The notes under the pieces were generated by a model. The model was not told where the DNA came from. It did no database searches and worked only from the letters and a program-made list of their open reading frames with translations. The translations under genes were made by a program, and so were the position numbers. DNA of 64,000 bases from Antrihabitans stalagmiti (GTDB lineage: Bacteria; Actinomycetota; Actinomycetes; Mycobacteriales; Mycobacteriaceae), in contig NZ_JAEMNV010000013.1 of the NCBI RefSeq assembly GCF_016482825.1, positions 1 to 64,000 on the forward strand, read 5' to 3'. How positions within the stretch are numbered: the first letter of the stretch is position 1; each line of letters begins with the position of its first letter. Positions 24,565-32,885 of the stretch are shown here, piece after piece.

Positions 24565-25050
24565 TCAGCGAGAGCCGGGCGAATCCCGCCGCTCATCGAA
24601 GTACGCAGCGAGGTTGGCCAGCGAGGACTCCATGCCTTCCTTGTGATCTTCCGCCGAAATACCGACCGGCACATCGTCTGCGCGCATATCGACGCATGTA
24701 CCGTCGGCAACCGTCGAGACCGACCACGTCATTGTCATAGTCCCGTCGAACGACGGATCGTCCGACGCGAAGTCGACAGCCGAAACGACACGATCGTCGG
24801 GTGAAATCTCGATGAAGCGCCCCTCGACGACGTCGGAGTCTTCGTCGGTCTTTCCGCCACCGTCAGGAACTGCGTCGTAGGTCAGGATCATCCGGTACGT
24901 GCCACCGGGCCGGGGCTCGAAATGTTCGAATCGGCCTGTCATGCCTTGGGGCGGAAGCCATTCGACGAGTGCGGTCGGGTCGACCAGCGCCGCGTACACG
25001 CGAGAGAGTGGAGCATCGACTACGCGTGACGCTTCGTCGGTTCGTCCCAT
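24565..25050 (-). CDS. SRPBCC / AHSA1 family protein
   Basis: 161 residues of the START-like helix-grip fold: RVVDAPLSRVYAALVDP at the N-terminus, RFEHFEPRPGGTYRMIL in the strands, and a C-terminal helix HKEGMESSLANLAAYF typical of AHSA1/CalC-like ligand-binding proteins. These bind hydrophobic ligands or act as small resistance or co-chaperone-like proteins; the ligand is not predictable. It sits between the MFS exporter and the MpaB-like gene, on the same strand. Confidence 0.85.
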   Translation of the reverse strand: MGRTDEASRVVDAPLSRVYAALVDPTALVEWLPPQGMTGRFEHFEPRPGGTYRMILTYDAVPDGGGKTDEDSDVVEGRFIEISPDDRVVSAVDFASDDPSFDGTMTMTWSVSTVADGTCVDMRADDVPVGISAEDHKEGMESSLANLAAYFDERRDSPGSR

Positions 25051-25074
25051 TCCGCCACTCTATTGCGCATGGCA

Positions 25075-25104
25075 AAGGGCCGACGCCAATCGGCGCCGAC
25101 CCTT
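25075..25104 (-). terminator. hairpin after the DHA2 exporter gene
   Basis: AAGGGCCGACGCC (25075-25087) pairs with GGCGCCGACCCTT (25092-25104) with two mismatches and a 4-nt loop. It lies 19 bp past the exporter stop and 24 bp before the SRPBCC start, so the downstream genes may depend on read-through or their own promoter. Confidence 0.6.
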
Positions 25105-25123
25105 CACGATCCTCTCGGGTGTT

Positions 25124-26584
25124 CTAGTGCACGCTCGCGGCCGCACCTTCCTGCTTGGGCGGAAGCAGCAACGACAGCGCGACGACGATCACGCCGAGCA
25201 CAGCGCCGGCAATGAACGCCCATTGCAGGCCGCCGACGAATGCTGCATCGGCCTCCGAGCCACGTTCGACGAGAGCACTCGACCGATTCTCGAGAATGAC
25301 GATCAGGGCCGCGGTGCCGACCGCTCCCGCGACCTGCTGCAACGTACCGAGTAGCGAACTGCCGTGCGAGTAGAGCTCCGGTGTCAGATCGCCGAGACCG
25401 AGTGTGAAGACCGGCGTGAAGATCGCCGCCAGACTCACCATCAGAATCACGTGGACAACCAGGATCAGCGCGTACGGAGTATCCGCTTGGATCCGGCTCA
25501 GCGCACCGAGTGCAGCAACCATGACGATCGCACCCGGAATAACCAGGACGCGTGCGCCTTTCAGGTCGTAGATCCGGCCGACACGCGGACCGAGCAGTCC
25601 CATCGCGATACCACCCGGCATAACAAGCAAACCGGTCTGCACAGCGGACAGACCGCGGATGTCCTGCAGATACAGCGGGAGCAGGATCATCGAACCGAGG
25701 AATGCCATAAATGCGATCGACATCAGGACCAGCGTGACGGCGTAGTTCCGGTGCTTCAACGTCCGCAGATCGAGCAACGGACTCCCCGACGACTGCAACC
25801 GCAGCTGGTACGCGACGAACGCTGCGACGAAAACCACGCCGATGCCGATGATCACGCCGAGCTGGCCGCCGCTGCGCGCACCGATCTCACTGAGTCCGTA
25901 CACGAGCGCAGAGAACCCGATACCTGCCAACGCGACACTCGTCCAGGACACCGGACCGACCTTCGTCTCACCGACATTCTTCAGGTGACGCAATCCGAAC
26001 ACCGTCACTCCGGCCGCAACGGGCAGCACGAAGGCGAAGATCAGACGCCACGACCCGAGCTGCAGGATCAGGCCCGAAATTGCGGGACCGAGTGCCGGTG
26101 CGACCGAGATAGCGAGCGTCACTTGGCCCATGACCCGACCGCGATCTTTTTCGGCAACAACCTGCATCAAGGTCGTCATCAGCAGCGGCATCATCACCGC
26201 GGTGCCTGCGGCTTGAATACCGCGCGCCGCGAGCAGCACCTCGAACGTCGGAGCCAACCCGGCGATTGCGGTACCTGTTCCGAACACCACCATCGCGACC
26301 GTGAACGCGGTGCGAGTCGTGACGCGCTGCAGAAACCAGCCGGTGATCGGGATGACGGCTGCCATGGTCAGCATAAATATCGACGACAACCACTGTGCGG
26401 TACGAGCGGTGACCTCGAAGTCGACCATCAGGCTCGGCATCGCGTTGATCATGATCGTCTCGTTGAGAATCACCACGAACGTCGCCGCGACGAGCAGCTT
26501 GATGATCAGCGGCGTCTTTCCGGTGGTCTTCTCGGCGGATTCTTCGAAATCGGCTGGATCGACTACATCGGTGGCGACAGTCAT
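25124..26584 (-). CDS. MFS exporter, DHA2 (EmrB/QacA) type
   Basis: 486 residues, about 14 membrane spans. The first helix has the DHA2 pattern VVILNETIMINAMPSL, and helix 5 carries motif C-like ISVAPALGPAISGLI. The loop after helix 2 (GWFLQRVTTRTAF) is a divergent motif A. A proton-coupled exporter of drugs or small toxic metabolites. ATG 26584 is chosen over 26680 because the added N-terminus is not membrane-like and overlaps the likely promoter. It is the head of an MFS-SRPBCC-MpaB run. Confidence 0.9.
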   Translation of the reverse strand: MTVATDVVDPADFEESAEKTTGKTPLIIKLLVAATFVVILNETIMINAMPSLMVDFEVTARTAQWLSSIFMLTMAAVIPITGWFLQRVTTRTAFTVAMVVFGTGTAIAGLAPTFEVLLAARGIQAAGTAVMMPLLMTTLMQVVAEKDRGRVMGQVTLAISVAPALGPAISGLILQLGSWRLIFAFVLPVAAGVTVFGLRHLKNVGETKVGPVSWTSVALAGIGFSALVYGLSEIGARSGGQLGVIIGIGVVFVAAFVAYQLRLQSSGSPLLDLRTLKHRNYAVTLVLMSIAFMAFLGSMILLPLYLQDIRGLSAVQTGLLVMPGGIAMGLLGPRVGRIYDLKGARVLVIPGAIVMVAALGALSRIQADTPYALILVVHVILMVSLAAIFTPVFTLGLGDLTPELYSHGSSLLGTLQQVAGAVGTAALIVILENRSSALVERGSEADAAFVGGLQWAFIAGAVLGVIVVALSLLLPPKQEGAAASVH

Positions 26585-26630
26585 AGGACCCCCTCGGATC
26601 GGTGTTCGGTGCAGCCCTTGTGACCACCCG

Positions 26631-26667
26631 CTTATAGATACGTCGAACGCGGTGTAGACGATTCGAC
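26631..26667 (-). promoter_or_regulatory. possible promoter and operator of the DHA2 exporter
   Basis: On the minus strand TATAAG (rc of 26631-26636) suits a -10 element about 47 bp before the start codon. Just upstream, GTCGAA (26642-26647) and TTCGAC (26662-26667) form an inverted repeat that would overlap the -35 region. No consensus -35 is seen. No regulator gene is adjacent. Confidence 0.35.
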
Positions 26668-26745
26668 ACGAGACGGGCAAAAATATCGAACGAATTTTGC
26701 CGGGGCCGAGGGATAACGCCGAGCTGGGTGAGCAGCCTCACAGAA

Positions 26746-27105
26746 TCAGGGGGCGATCTCCCCGCCGAACGTCAGTCCGTACTTCTCCAGAAGTGGACCG
26801 GTTTGGGCCATGTCGACGTCGCACTGCGCGGCGGCCGCGAGCCTGTCGAGTTCCTCGTCTGTTACGCCGAGGTCGATCTTGCGGAAGAAGTCTTCGAGAC
26901 CACCTGGCGTAATCAGTTCGAGGACACGGGTGGGTTTATCGCTCGGGTTCCAGAAGGTGTGCCACTCACCGCGTGGCTCGAGGATCAAGTCGCCAGGTTC
27001 GGCAAACACCTCGACTCCGTCGAAGATCGCTCCGAGCTTGCCTTCTGACGCATTCGAGACAACGAAACACGCACTCAGGAAGGTAAGCCGATTCGCGGCG
27101 GGCAT
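26746..27105 (-). CDS. cupin-domain protein, apparently N-terminally truncated
   Basis: About 119 residues. The second cupin motif is intact (GDLILEPRGEWHTFWN), with PTRVLELITPGGLEDFF after it and a helical C-terminal tail. The first cupin motif (HxH...E), which supplies most metal ligands, is missing. The frame upstream is Arg/Cys-rich and runs into the divergent methyltransferase gene at 27153. It is either a remnant or a short functional relative; metal-dependent catalysis is unlikely as it stands. Start uncertain (ATG 27105 used). Confidence 0.6.
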   Translation of the reverse strand: MPAANRLTFLSACFVVSNASEGKLGAIFDGVEVFAEPGDLILEPRGEWHTFWNPSDKPTRVLELITPGGLEDFFRKIDLGVTDEELDRLAAAAQCDVDMAQTGPLLEKYGLTFGGEIAP

Positions 27106-27152
27106 GCGCGGGGTTCGATCCGCTGAGCTGGCGCACTCGTAGAGTCGGCGCA

Positions 27153-27755
27153 ATGGACAACGACCGCGTCGGACGCAGCTACTCCGCCATCGCCGACACC
27201 TACATCCGCCTGTTCGGTGAGATCGGCGCAACCGATCCCGACGACCTCGAGTTCATCGAACGACACCTCGGCACGTGCGCCGGGGTCGTGTTGGACGCCG
27301 GCTGCGGTCCAGGCCATCTCACCGGATTTCTGGCCGACCTCGGTCGCGATGTTCGGGGTATCGACCTGGTACCCGAGTTCATCGACAATGCCCGATCGAA
27401 TCGGCCGGATGTCACGTTCGACGTCTGCTCGATGCTCGATCTGGATGTACCCGACCGATCGCTCGGGGGAATTCTCGCGTGGTACTCGCTGATCCACTGC
27501 GCCCCGGACGAATTGGCGACGCCCCTGAACCACTTTCGAAAGCTGCTGTCGGACAGCGGGACTCTTGTCGTCGGCTTCTTTCACGGCGACGCAGTCGAGC
27601 CTTTCGCGCACAAGGTGACTACCGCCTACCGCTGGCCGATCGACGAGATGTCCAAGGCTCTGGCTGCTGCGGGCTTCGACGAGATCGAACGAGTCCAGCG
27701 ACCAGGCACCGATCCTGCTCGCACGCACGCCGCTCTCGCCGCGCGGGCGAACTAG
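27153..27755 (+). CDS. class I SAM-dependent methyltransferase
   Basis: 200 residues. Motif I is VVLDAGCGPGHLTGFLADLG (about 46-65), then the acidic VRGIDLVPEFIDNAR. Post-I motifs LGGILAWYSLIHC and the FHGDAVEPF segment fit small actinobacterial methyltransferases of the UbiE/type-11 group. Substrate unknown. The ATG at 27153 is 48 bp from the truncated cupin on the other strand. A long inverted repeat follows the stop. Confidence 0.85.
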   Translation: MDNDRVGRSYSAIADTYIRLFGEIGATDPDDLEFIERHLGTCAGVVLDAGCGPGHLTGFLADLGRDVRGIDLVPEFIDNARSNRPDVTFDVCSMLDLDVPDRSLGGILAWYSLIHCAPDELATPLNHFRKLLSDSGTLVVGFFHGDAVEPFAHKVTTAYRWPIDEMSKALAAAGFDEIERVQRPGTDPARTHAALAARAN

Positions 27756-27776
27756 GCGTCGCAGCCGCAAAGCCCG

Positions 27777-27827
27777 GAGCGAATGTGACAGTGGTACCGC
27801 TATTCGGGTCGAATGTCGCATTGGCTC
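27777..27827. terminator. long inverted repeat between convergent genes
   Basis: GAGCGAATGTGACA (27777-27790) and TGTCGCATTGGCTC (27814-27827) are complementary at 12 of 14 positions, with a 23-nt loop containing GGTACC. It lies in the 94-bp gap between the stops of the methyltransferase and the condensation-GNAT gene, so a shared terminator is likely. The long, ordered arms could also be a dispersed repeat unit. Confidence 0.5.
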
Positions 27828-27849
27828 CACGCTTTTGAGCATTTCTCGA

Positions 27850-29616
27850 CTACAAGCCCCGCTTCAGCCCGACGTGGGCGGAACGATAGCCGAGCCTGGT
27901 GTAGAAGGCGCGCGCCCGTTCGCGGGCTTCGTCGGTAGTCACCTGCGCAAGCTGCGCCCCACGCGCACGCCCGTAGTCGTGTGCCCATTCGAGGATCGCG
28001 GTGCCGAGCCCTTTGGAACGTTCGGCCTCCGCAACTCGTAAACCCTCGACTTGTAGCCGGATGGAACCACCTCGGGAAAGCCCAGGAATGACGGTCAGTT
28101 GCATTGTGGCAACGATGCGATCGGAACCATCGCGGACAACCCCGAGATAGTTGGAGTTGTCGCGAGCAACCACGTCGTAGGCCGCCTCGTACCGTTCGAG
28201 CTCGACGCACTCGCGGTCGCGTCCGAACTGATCGTCGGACAGCAGCGCGGCGATTGCTTCGACGTCGTCGCGACTCGCACGCTCCAGCCTGAAGGTCCTG
28301 CCCGCGACCCGCAACAGTCCTCGAACAGAGGACCGCGCACTCGTCTGCAGGCGGTCGACCAACAGATCGAGCCATGCACCGACGTTGACTCGAGCTTCGG
28401 CGGTGTCCGGATAGCGACAGCGCAGATGCAGACCGGACTCGTCGAGGATGAACCACAGCATGACGCCGTCGGTGTGGATCATCGCGCTCACGTACTGCGC
28501 GTCGAGTCCGACGGAGTCGATTCGCACCGGCAGTCGCCGTAGGTCCAACCACGAAATCGCGAACATACCCGGAGCGACGGGCATGCCGCCCCATGGCGCG
28601 AGCACGTCTGCCAACGGCCATGAGCCAAGCTGCACAGCCTGTTTCACCGCAGCCGCAGCCGCGCGCGGCTCGGCGACCGCGGACTCGAGTACCGAGTTGG
28701 TGATGAACCAGCCAACCGAGTCGTGCCAGTTGTCGTCGTAGCGGCTATGCACAGGAAAGACTGCTCGCAGCGGGGTTCCCGCCAACTCGCGGGTCACCGC
28801 GGTCATCGCGACAACGGCGAGCGCAAGCGTCGAGACACCGTCTTCACGGGCCTGCGCGGCAAATGCCGCACCGTCGTCGAGATCGAAAACGTCGCGGACT
28901 TCGACACGCTCGCGCTGCGGCTCGGGTGCGCCGAGCGACAGCGGGAATCGTGGCATGACGCCGCCGCTGTCATCGATGATCTGCGCCCAGCGGTGCCGAA
29001 CGTGATCCGGCGCTGCAGACCGATCCAGCAGTAGTTGGGTGTGTTCGACAAAGGCCGGCGCACGCCCCGGCAAGGACGAGGCGCCTGATCCTCCAGCAGA
29101 GAGCAACGACAGCAGGTCGCGCGCGATCACCAACATGGACCACATGTCGACGTGGGCATGGTCGGCCCCGATCAAGATGGTCAGCCCGGCGGCGGTCTCC
29201 AACACGCACAATCGGTGTGAGGGCTGTTGGTACGGCGCGCACGCGGCATCGAGAACCTCTCGCACGGCGTCGTTGACGGCCTGACCCGGCAAGATCTGAT
29301 GCTCGACCCAGGCGCCGGGAAGAATGTCGAGGTCGCGTAGCTCCGGCTTACCATCGGCGCCCGGCACAAATGCCGTTCGCAGCGTGCCATGACGGGCAAT
29401 GACGGCCAGCCAGGCGTCGGCGATCGACTCGCGGCGAATCGGTTTCGGCAACCGAAACGACAATGCCATCCATGAGCCGGCACGCTCGCCGGCCCCCACA
29501 TGAGCCCGCTGGTCGAAGGACACCGGAAGACGCTGGTCGAGGGCAGACGCAGTGACGTCGTAGCCCCACAGCCGTCCGAACGGCAGGCGCAGGTGCGTGA
29601 CGTTGGTCAGCCGCAT
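27850..29616 (-). CDS. fusion of a condensation/acyltransferase domain and a GNAT acetyltransferase
   Basis: 588 residues. Residues 1 to about 425 form a condensation-type (PapA/NRPS-C-like) domain; the active motif HHxxxDG appears as DHAHVDM (152-158), keeping the catalytic His153 and Asp157. Residues about 435-588 form a GNAT N-acetyltransferase with the acetyl-CoA loop RSKGLGTAILEWA and the C-terminal ERARAFYTRLGYR. Such a pair could make an ester or amide bond and then acetylate, or modify a carrier-bound acyl group, but no NRPS/PKS genes are nearby. Soluble, no signal peptide. I do not know a characterised protein with this architecture. Confidence 0.8.
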   Translation of the reverse strand: MRLTNVTHLRLPFGRLWGYDVTASALDQRLPVSFDQRAHVGAGERAGSWMALSFRLPKPIRRESIADAWLAVIARHGTLRTAFVPGADGKPELRDLDILPGAWVEHQILPGQAVNDAVREVLDAACAPYQQPSHRLCVLETAAGLTILIGADHAHVDMWSMLVIARDLLSLLSAGGSGASSLPGRAPAFVEHTQLLLDRSAAPDHVRHRWAQIIDDSGGVMPRFPLSLGAPEPQRERVEVRDVFDLDDGAAFAAQAREDGVSTLALAVVAMTAVTRELAGTPLRAVFPVHSRYDDNWHDSVGWFITNSVLESAVAEPRAAAAAVKQAVQLGSWPLADVLAPWGGMPVAPGMFAISWLDLRRLPVRIDSVGLDAQYVSAMIHTDGVMLWFILDESGLHLRCRYPDTAEARVNVGAWLDLLVDRLQTSARSSVRGLLRVAGRTFRLERASRDDVEAIAALLSDDQFGRDRECVELERYEAAYDVVARDNSNYLGVVRDGSDRIVATMQLTVIPGLSRGGSIRLQVEGLRVAEAERSKGLGTAILEWAHDYGRARGAQLAQVTTDEARERARAFYTRLGYRSAHVGLKRGL

Positions 29617-29697
29617 GGCAGTACCCTATCGCTCCGGTTAACCTCGATCAGCGCGGCCATTAGAGGAGACGCGGCCGGTCACGAAACAAGGAGCCTG

Positions 29698-30477
29698 ATG
29701 CCAACTTTCGAGGTTCCCGGAGCCGAGCTCGCGGTCACTCTGAGCGACGAAGGTGGACACCCGGTTGTCCAACTGCATGGCCTCACCTCGAGCCGCGCAC
29801 GCGATCGGGTGCTCAACCTCGATCTCGGTCGAGGGCTCAGCGGGACTCGACTACTGCGGTACGACGCACGCGGCCACGGCCGGTCGACAGGACGGAAGGT
29901 CCCCGAGGACTACCGATGGCCGAACCTCGCCGACGACCTCCTTCGGCTGCTGGATCGCTGGTTTCCAGGCGAACAGGTGCACGGAGTAGGTCCGTCGATG
30001 GGAACGGCGACCCTCTTGCACGCCGCTGCCCGTGAGCCGGACCGTTTCGCTGGGTTGACCCTGATGGTGCCTGCAACGGCGTGGGAAACCCGACCTGCGC
30101 AAGCTGCGAACTACCGCGTGGCCGCCGCGCTCATCGAGACCGAAGGTGTCGATGCGTTTCTCACCGCCGCACGCGCAATAGCGGCCCCGCCTGCCACGAT
30201 CGGCGCGCCCGAAACCGTGCCCGACGTCCCCGACGCCCTGCTGCCGTCGTTGCTACGAGGCGCGGCACTGAGCGATCTACCTGCTCCTGACGACGTAGCG
30301 CGAATCGACGTTCCGACGACGATCCTGGCGTGGGTAGACGATCCTGGCCACCCGTTGTCGACGGCGGAAGCCCTTGCGGCACTGCTGCCTCAGGCAACTC
30401 TGACGATCGCGCACACACCGGCAGACGTCGATACCTGGCCAACCATCTTGCGCGAAGACGTCGCCCGCCGCGGCTGA
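29698..30477 (+). CDS. alpha/beta hydrolase
   Basis: 259 residues. Oxyanion region VVQLHGLTSS, strand-turn LLRYDARGHGRSTG and nucleophile elbow GVGPSMGTAT (Ser100) are all present. The catalytic His is probably in DDPGHPLSTAEA or HTPADVDTW near the C-terminus. Close in style to 3-oxoadipate enol-lactonase-like or esterase members. AAGGAG lies 7 nt before ATG 29698. Substrate unknown. Divergent from the condensation-GNAT gene. Confidence 0.88.
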   Translation: MPTFEVPGAELAVTLSDEGGHPVVQLHGLTSSRARDRVLNLDLGRGLSGTRLLRYDARGHGRSTGRKVPEDYRWPNLADDLLRLLDRWFPGEQVHGVGPSMGTATLLHAAAREPDRFAGLTLMVPATAWETRPAQAANYRVAAALIETEGVDAFLTAARAIAAPPATIGAPETVPDVPDALLPSLLRGAALSDLPAPDDVARIDVPTTILAWVDDPGHPLSTAEALAALLPQATLTIAHTPADVDTWPTILREDVARRG

Positions 30478-30484
30478 TCTGCCG

Positions 30485-31003
30485 TCAGCGCGGCAGATCC
30501 GCAGGGCCGATCGGCGCATGGGGATCTATCCGCGAATTGGGCGGCTCCGGCGCCGAAAACGCGATGCAGTCCAGCGGCCGGAGCGACTCCCAATACGAGC
30601 CGGACCTCGGCAGCGCACCGCTCAGCAGTTGCGTGCCGTGCCGCACGAGCCCATCGGGGCCCAAGATGCCCGAGAAGTTCCAGATGTTGTCCGGCTTGTT
30701 GTTCCACTTGATCCTGAAATCGATGACGTGCCGGTTGATTTCGCCATCTGTGATGGTTCCGTTCACAATGCCGCCGTCGTCGAATTTGACGCGTGCCGGC
30801 CCGCCAGGCACCAGCCCGGTCGAGGTGAAGGTGACCGTCCATCGATGGTCGATCCCGTCGCCTCTGGCGATGAACTCACCGTCGAACGCGTATTGGGTGC
30901 AATTGGCGCTGGGAGGCGCCGCCAGCGCGGACGGGGCGACAGTGAGCGTCGAGACTGCGGCTACAACAGCCACGGACAGCCGGACTTGCATCGACAGGTT
31001 CAT
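30485..31003 (-). CDS. secreted protein, paralogue 2 of a tandem pair
   Basis: 172 residues with a Sec signal peptide cleaved after SALA (about residue 29). The mature protein has two Cys (NCTQYAFDGEF near its start and RPLDCIAF near its end), a central beta-rich part with PGGPARVKFDDGG and IDFRIKWNNKPDNIWNFSG, and a C-terminal SRIDPHAPIGPADLPR. Residue by residue it matches the upstream gene product well, so the two arose by duplication. The start overlaps the upstream stop (ATGA). No known family; likely an exported beta-sandwich protein. Confidence 0.8.
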   Translation of the reverse strand: MNLSMQVRLSVAVVAAVSTLTVAPSALAAPPSANCTQYAFDGEFIARGDGIDHRWTVTFTSTGLVPGGPARVKFDDGGIVNGTITDGEINRHVIDFRIKWNNKPDNIWNFSGILGPDGLVRHGTQLLSGALPRSGSYWESLRPLDCIAFSAPEPPNSRIDPHAPIGPADLPR

Positions 31004-31527
31004 CGCGGCACGTCTCCTGGACCGATCGGAGCATTGGGATCCACCCTCTTGCTTCCCAACTCCGGCGCAGTCGATGCGGTGCATTGCAGAGGACGCTCGG
31101 AATACCAGAGGGCCTCGTAGCCACCCTCCGCCTGCCGCCTCTGGTCACCACGAGTGACGAGGCCGTCGTCGCCGACGAAGCCGAGAAAGCGCCAATAGTT
31201 GTTGGGTTTGTCCTTCCACTTGATCGTGAATTCGATTTGTCGTCCGCTGATCGCTCCCCCGCTCACGGTCCCGTCGACGAAGCCGCCGTCGCTGAATCGC
31301 ACCCGAGCGGGACCGCTCGGGAACTGCCCGGTCGAACTGAACGTCACTTCCCAGTCGATCGGGCCCGACGGATAGCCGCGAGCCCGAAACTCCCCATTGA
31401 AGGCGTATTGGGTGCAGTAGGAGCTCGGTGGCGCGGCCTGCGCGGGTTGGGCGACAACGAGCATCGACAACGGGGCAAGCACAGTCGCCGCAATGGAAAT
31501 CCACGCTCTGACAGACCTACGAGACAT
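31000..31527 (-). CDS. secreted protein, paralogue 1 of a tandem pair
   Basis: 175 residues, signal peptide ending QPAQA (about residue 32), mature N-terminus APPSSYCTQYAF. It shares with its partner the segments CTQYAFNGEF, PSGPARVRFSDGG, FTIKWKDKPNNYWRFLG and the tail KRVDPNAPIGPGDVPR. The conserved Trp/Lys/Asn-rich centre and Cys pair suggest a small folded exported domain. First gene of a two-gene unit. Function unknown. Confidence 0.8.
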   Translation of the reverse strand: MSRRSVRAWISIAATVLAPLSMLVVAQPAQAAPPSSYCTQYAFNGEFRARGYPSGPIDWEVTFSSTGQFPSGPARVRFSDGGFVDGTVSGGAISGRQIEFTIKWKDKPNNYWRFLGFVGDDGLVTRGDQRRQAEGGYEALWYSERPLQCTASTAPELGSKRVDPNAPIGPGDVPR

Positions 31528-31661
31528 TTCGGTCCCCTTCGCATCCTGAACTCGCCGATGTCTAGAGGATGCGGCAGCGTTTCAGGAGAAAACAGTGGTC
31601 AGAGGGGTGGCATCAGCCCACCCTCACGAATGTCGCGGTCGAACGCGGCTACGGTGGAGGG

Positions 31662-32117
31662 ATGCCAGGTCGAGCAGCAACTGCGAACGTTGTCGAACTT
31701 TCCGATCTACTCGAATTCATCCGCCCACGTCACCGGATGGTGCTCACAACCTTCCGATCGGACGGAACATTGCAGAGTTCACCGGTCACAGGCGGCGTCG
31801 ACGGCGAGGGTCGTATTGTCGTCGCGACTTATCCGCAACGAGCGAAATCCGTCAACATCCGCAGAACCAACAGCGCGAGTGTGGTCGTATTGTCCGACGA
31901 CTTCGACGGGCCATACGTTCAGGTCGACGGGAGCGCCCAGGTCCTCGACCTGCCGGATGCGATGGAGCCGCTCGTCGAGTACTTCACGGTCATCGCGGGC
32001 GAGCATTCCAACTGGAACGAATATCGGCAGGCAATGACCGACCAGGGTAAATGCCTGCTCCGCATCACACCGCAGCGTTGGGGTCCAGTCGCAACAGGCG
32101 GTTTCCCAACTCGCTAG
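31662..32117 (+). CDS. PPOX-class (F420- or FMN-dependent) oxidoreductase
   Basis: 151 residues of the split-barrel flavin/F420 fold: RHRMVLTTFRSDGTLQSSPV, IVVATYPQRAKSVNIRR and VQVDGSAQVLDLPDAMEPLV. The Lys/Arg-rich cofactor-phosphate strand and the C-terminal CLLRITPQRWGP match actinobacterial TIGR03618-like enzymes. Cofactor F420 is probable but FMN or haem cannot be excluded. GGAGGG precedes ATG 31662. Confidence 0.82.
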   Translation: MPGRAATANVVELSDLLEFIRPRHRMVLTTFRSDGTLQSSPVTGGVDGEGRIVVATYPQRAKSVNIRRTNSASVVVLSDDFDGPYVQVDGSAQVLDLPDAMEPLVEYFTVIAGEHSNWNEYRQAMTDQGKCLLRITPQRWGPVATGGFPTR

Positions 32118-32173
32118 CACGCAACACTGGCTCGAATGGAATGCCTACGCGCCTGTGCTGGTTGACGAGATTC

Positions 32174-32872
32174 ATGACAACCATTGGATTTATCGGGGCA
32201 GGAAACATCGGCGGCACAGTCGCACGACTCGCCGTGAAGGCGGGCTATGACGTGGTGGTCAGCAACAGTCGAGGGCCCGAAACACTAGCAAGTCTCGTAG
32301 CCGAACTCGGTGCGCGCGCACGCGCCGCAACTCCTGCCGGCGCCGCGAGCGGCGCGGACATCGTCGTTGTCACCATTCCGCTCAGGAACATCGATCAACT
32401 GCCGGTCGAGGACCTCGCAGGCAAAACGATTATCGACACGAACAACTACTACCCCGCTCGCGACGGACAGATTCCGCGACTCGACTCCGGCGAAGCCACT
32501 GTTTCCGAGCTCCTGCAAGAGTTGCTTCCATCCGCGCGAGTCGTCAAGGGATTCAACAACATCTACTTCGGTCACCTCGCAACCCTCGGCCGCCCGAACG
32601 CCGCCGCCGACCGATCGGCACTTCCGATCGCGGGAAACTCCGATGACGCGAAGACCGAGGTGACCGCGTTCCTGGACGCCATCGGCTACGACGCCGTCGA
32701 CGCCGGACCCCTGGCAGAGGGCTGGCGCTACGAGGTCGACCGGCCAGCCTACGGTCTGCAGTACGCCGCGGAACCACAAGCGTTCCAAGGTGTCCCGGGT
32801 TTCTCGCTCGAAGCCGCGCGATCGGCCGGTGTCGACGAGGTAGCCGCGCTCGTGGCACAGGCTACTCGCTGA
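32174..32872 (+). CDS. NADPH-dependent F420 reductase-like / NAD(P)-binding oxidoreductase
   Basis: 232 residues with an N-terminal Rossmann motif IGFIGAGNIGGTVARLAV and NADP-preferring VVVSNSRGPE (Ser-Asn-Ser-Arg). The remainder (TIIDTNNYYPARDG, RVVKGFNNIYFGHL) follows the NpdG / pyrroline-carboxylate-reductase-like family. It lies 56 bp after the PPOX gene; an F420 oxidoreductase next to an F420 reductase-like gene is a sensible pair. Confidence 0.83.
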   Translation: MTTIGFIGAGNIGGTVARLAVKAGYDVVVSNSRGPETLASLVAELGARARAATPAGAASGADIVVVTIPLRNIDQLPVEDLAGKTIIDTNNYYPARDGQIPRLDSGEATVSELLQELLPSARVVKGFNNIYFGHLATLGRPNAAADRSALPIAGNSDDAKTEVTAFLDAIGYDAVDAGPLAEGWRYEVDRPAYGLQYAAEPQAFQGVPGFSLEAARSAGVDEVAALVAQATR

Positions 32873-32885
32873 CGTCGTCGAGGCA

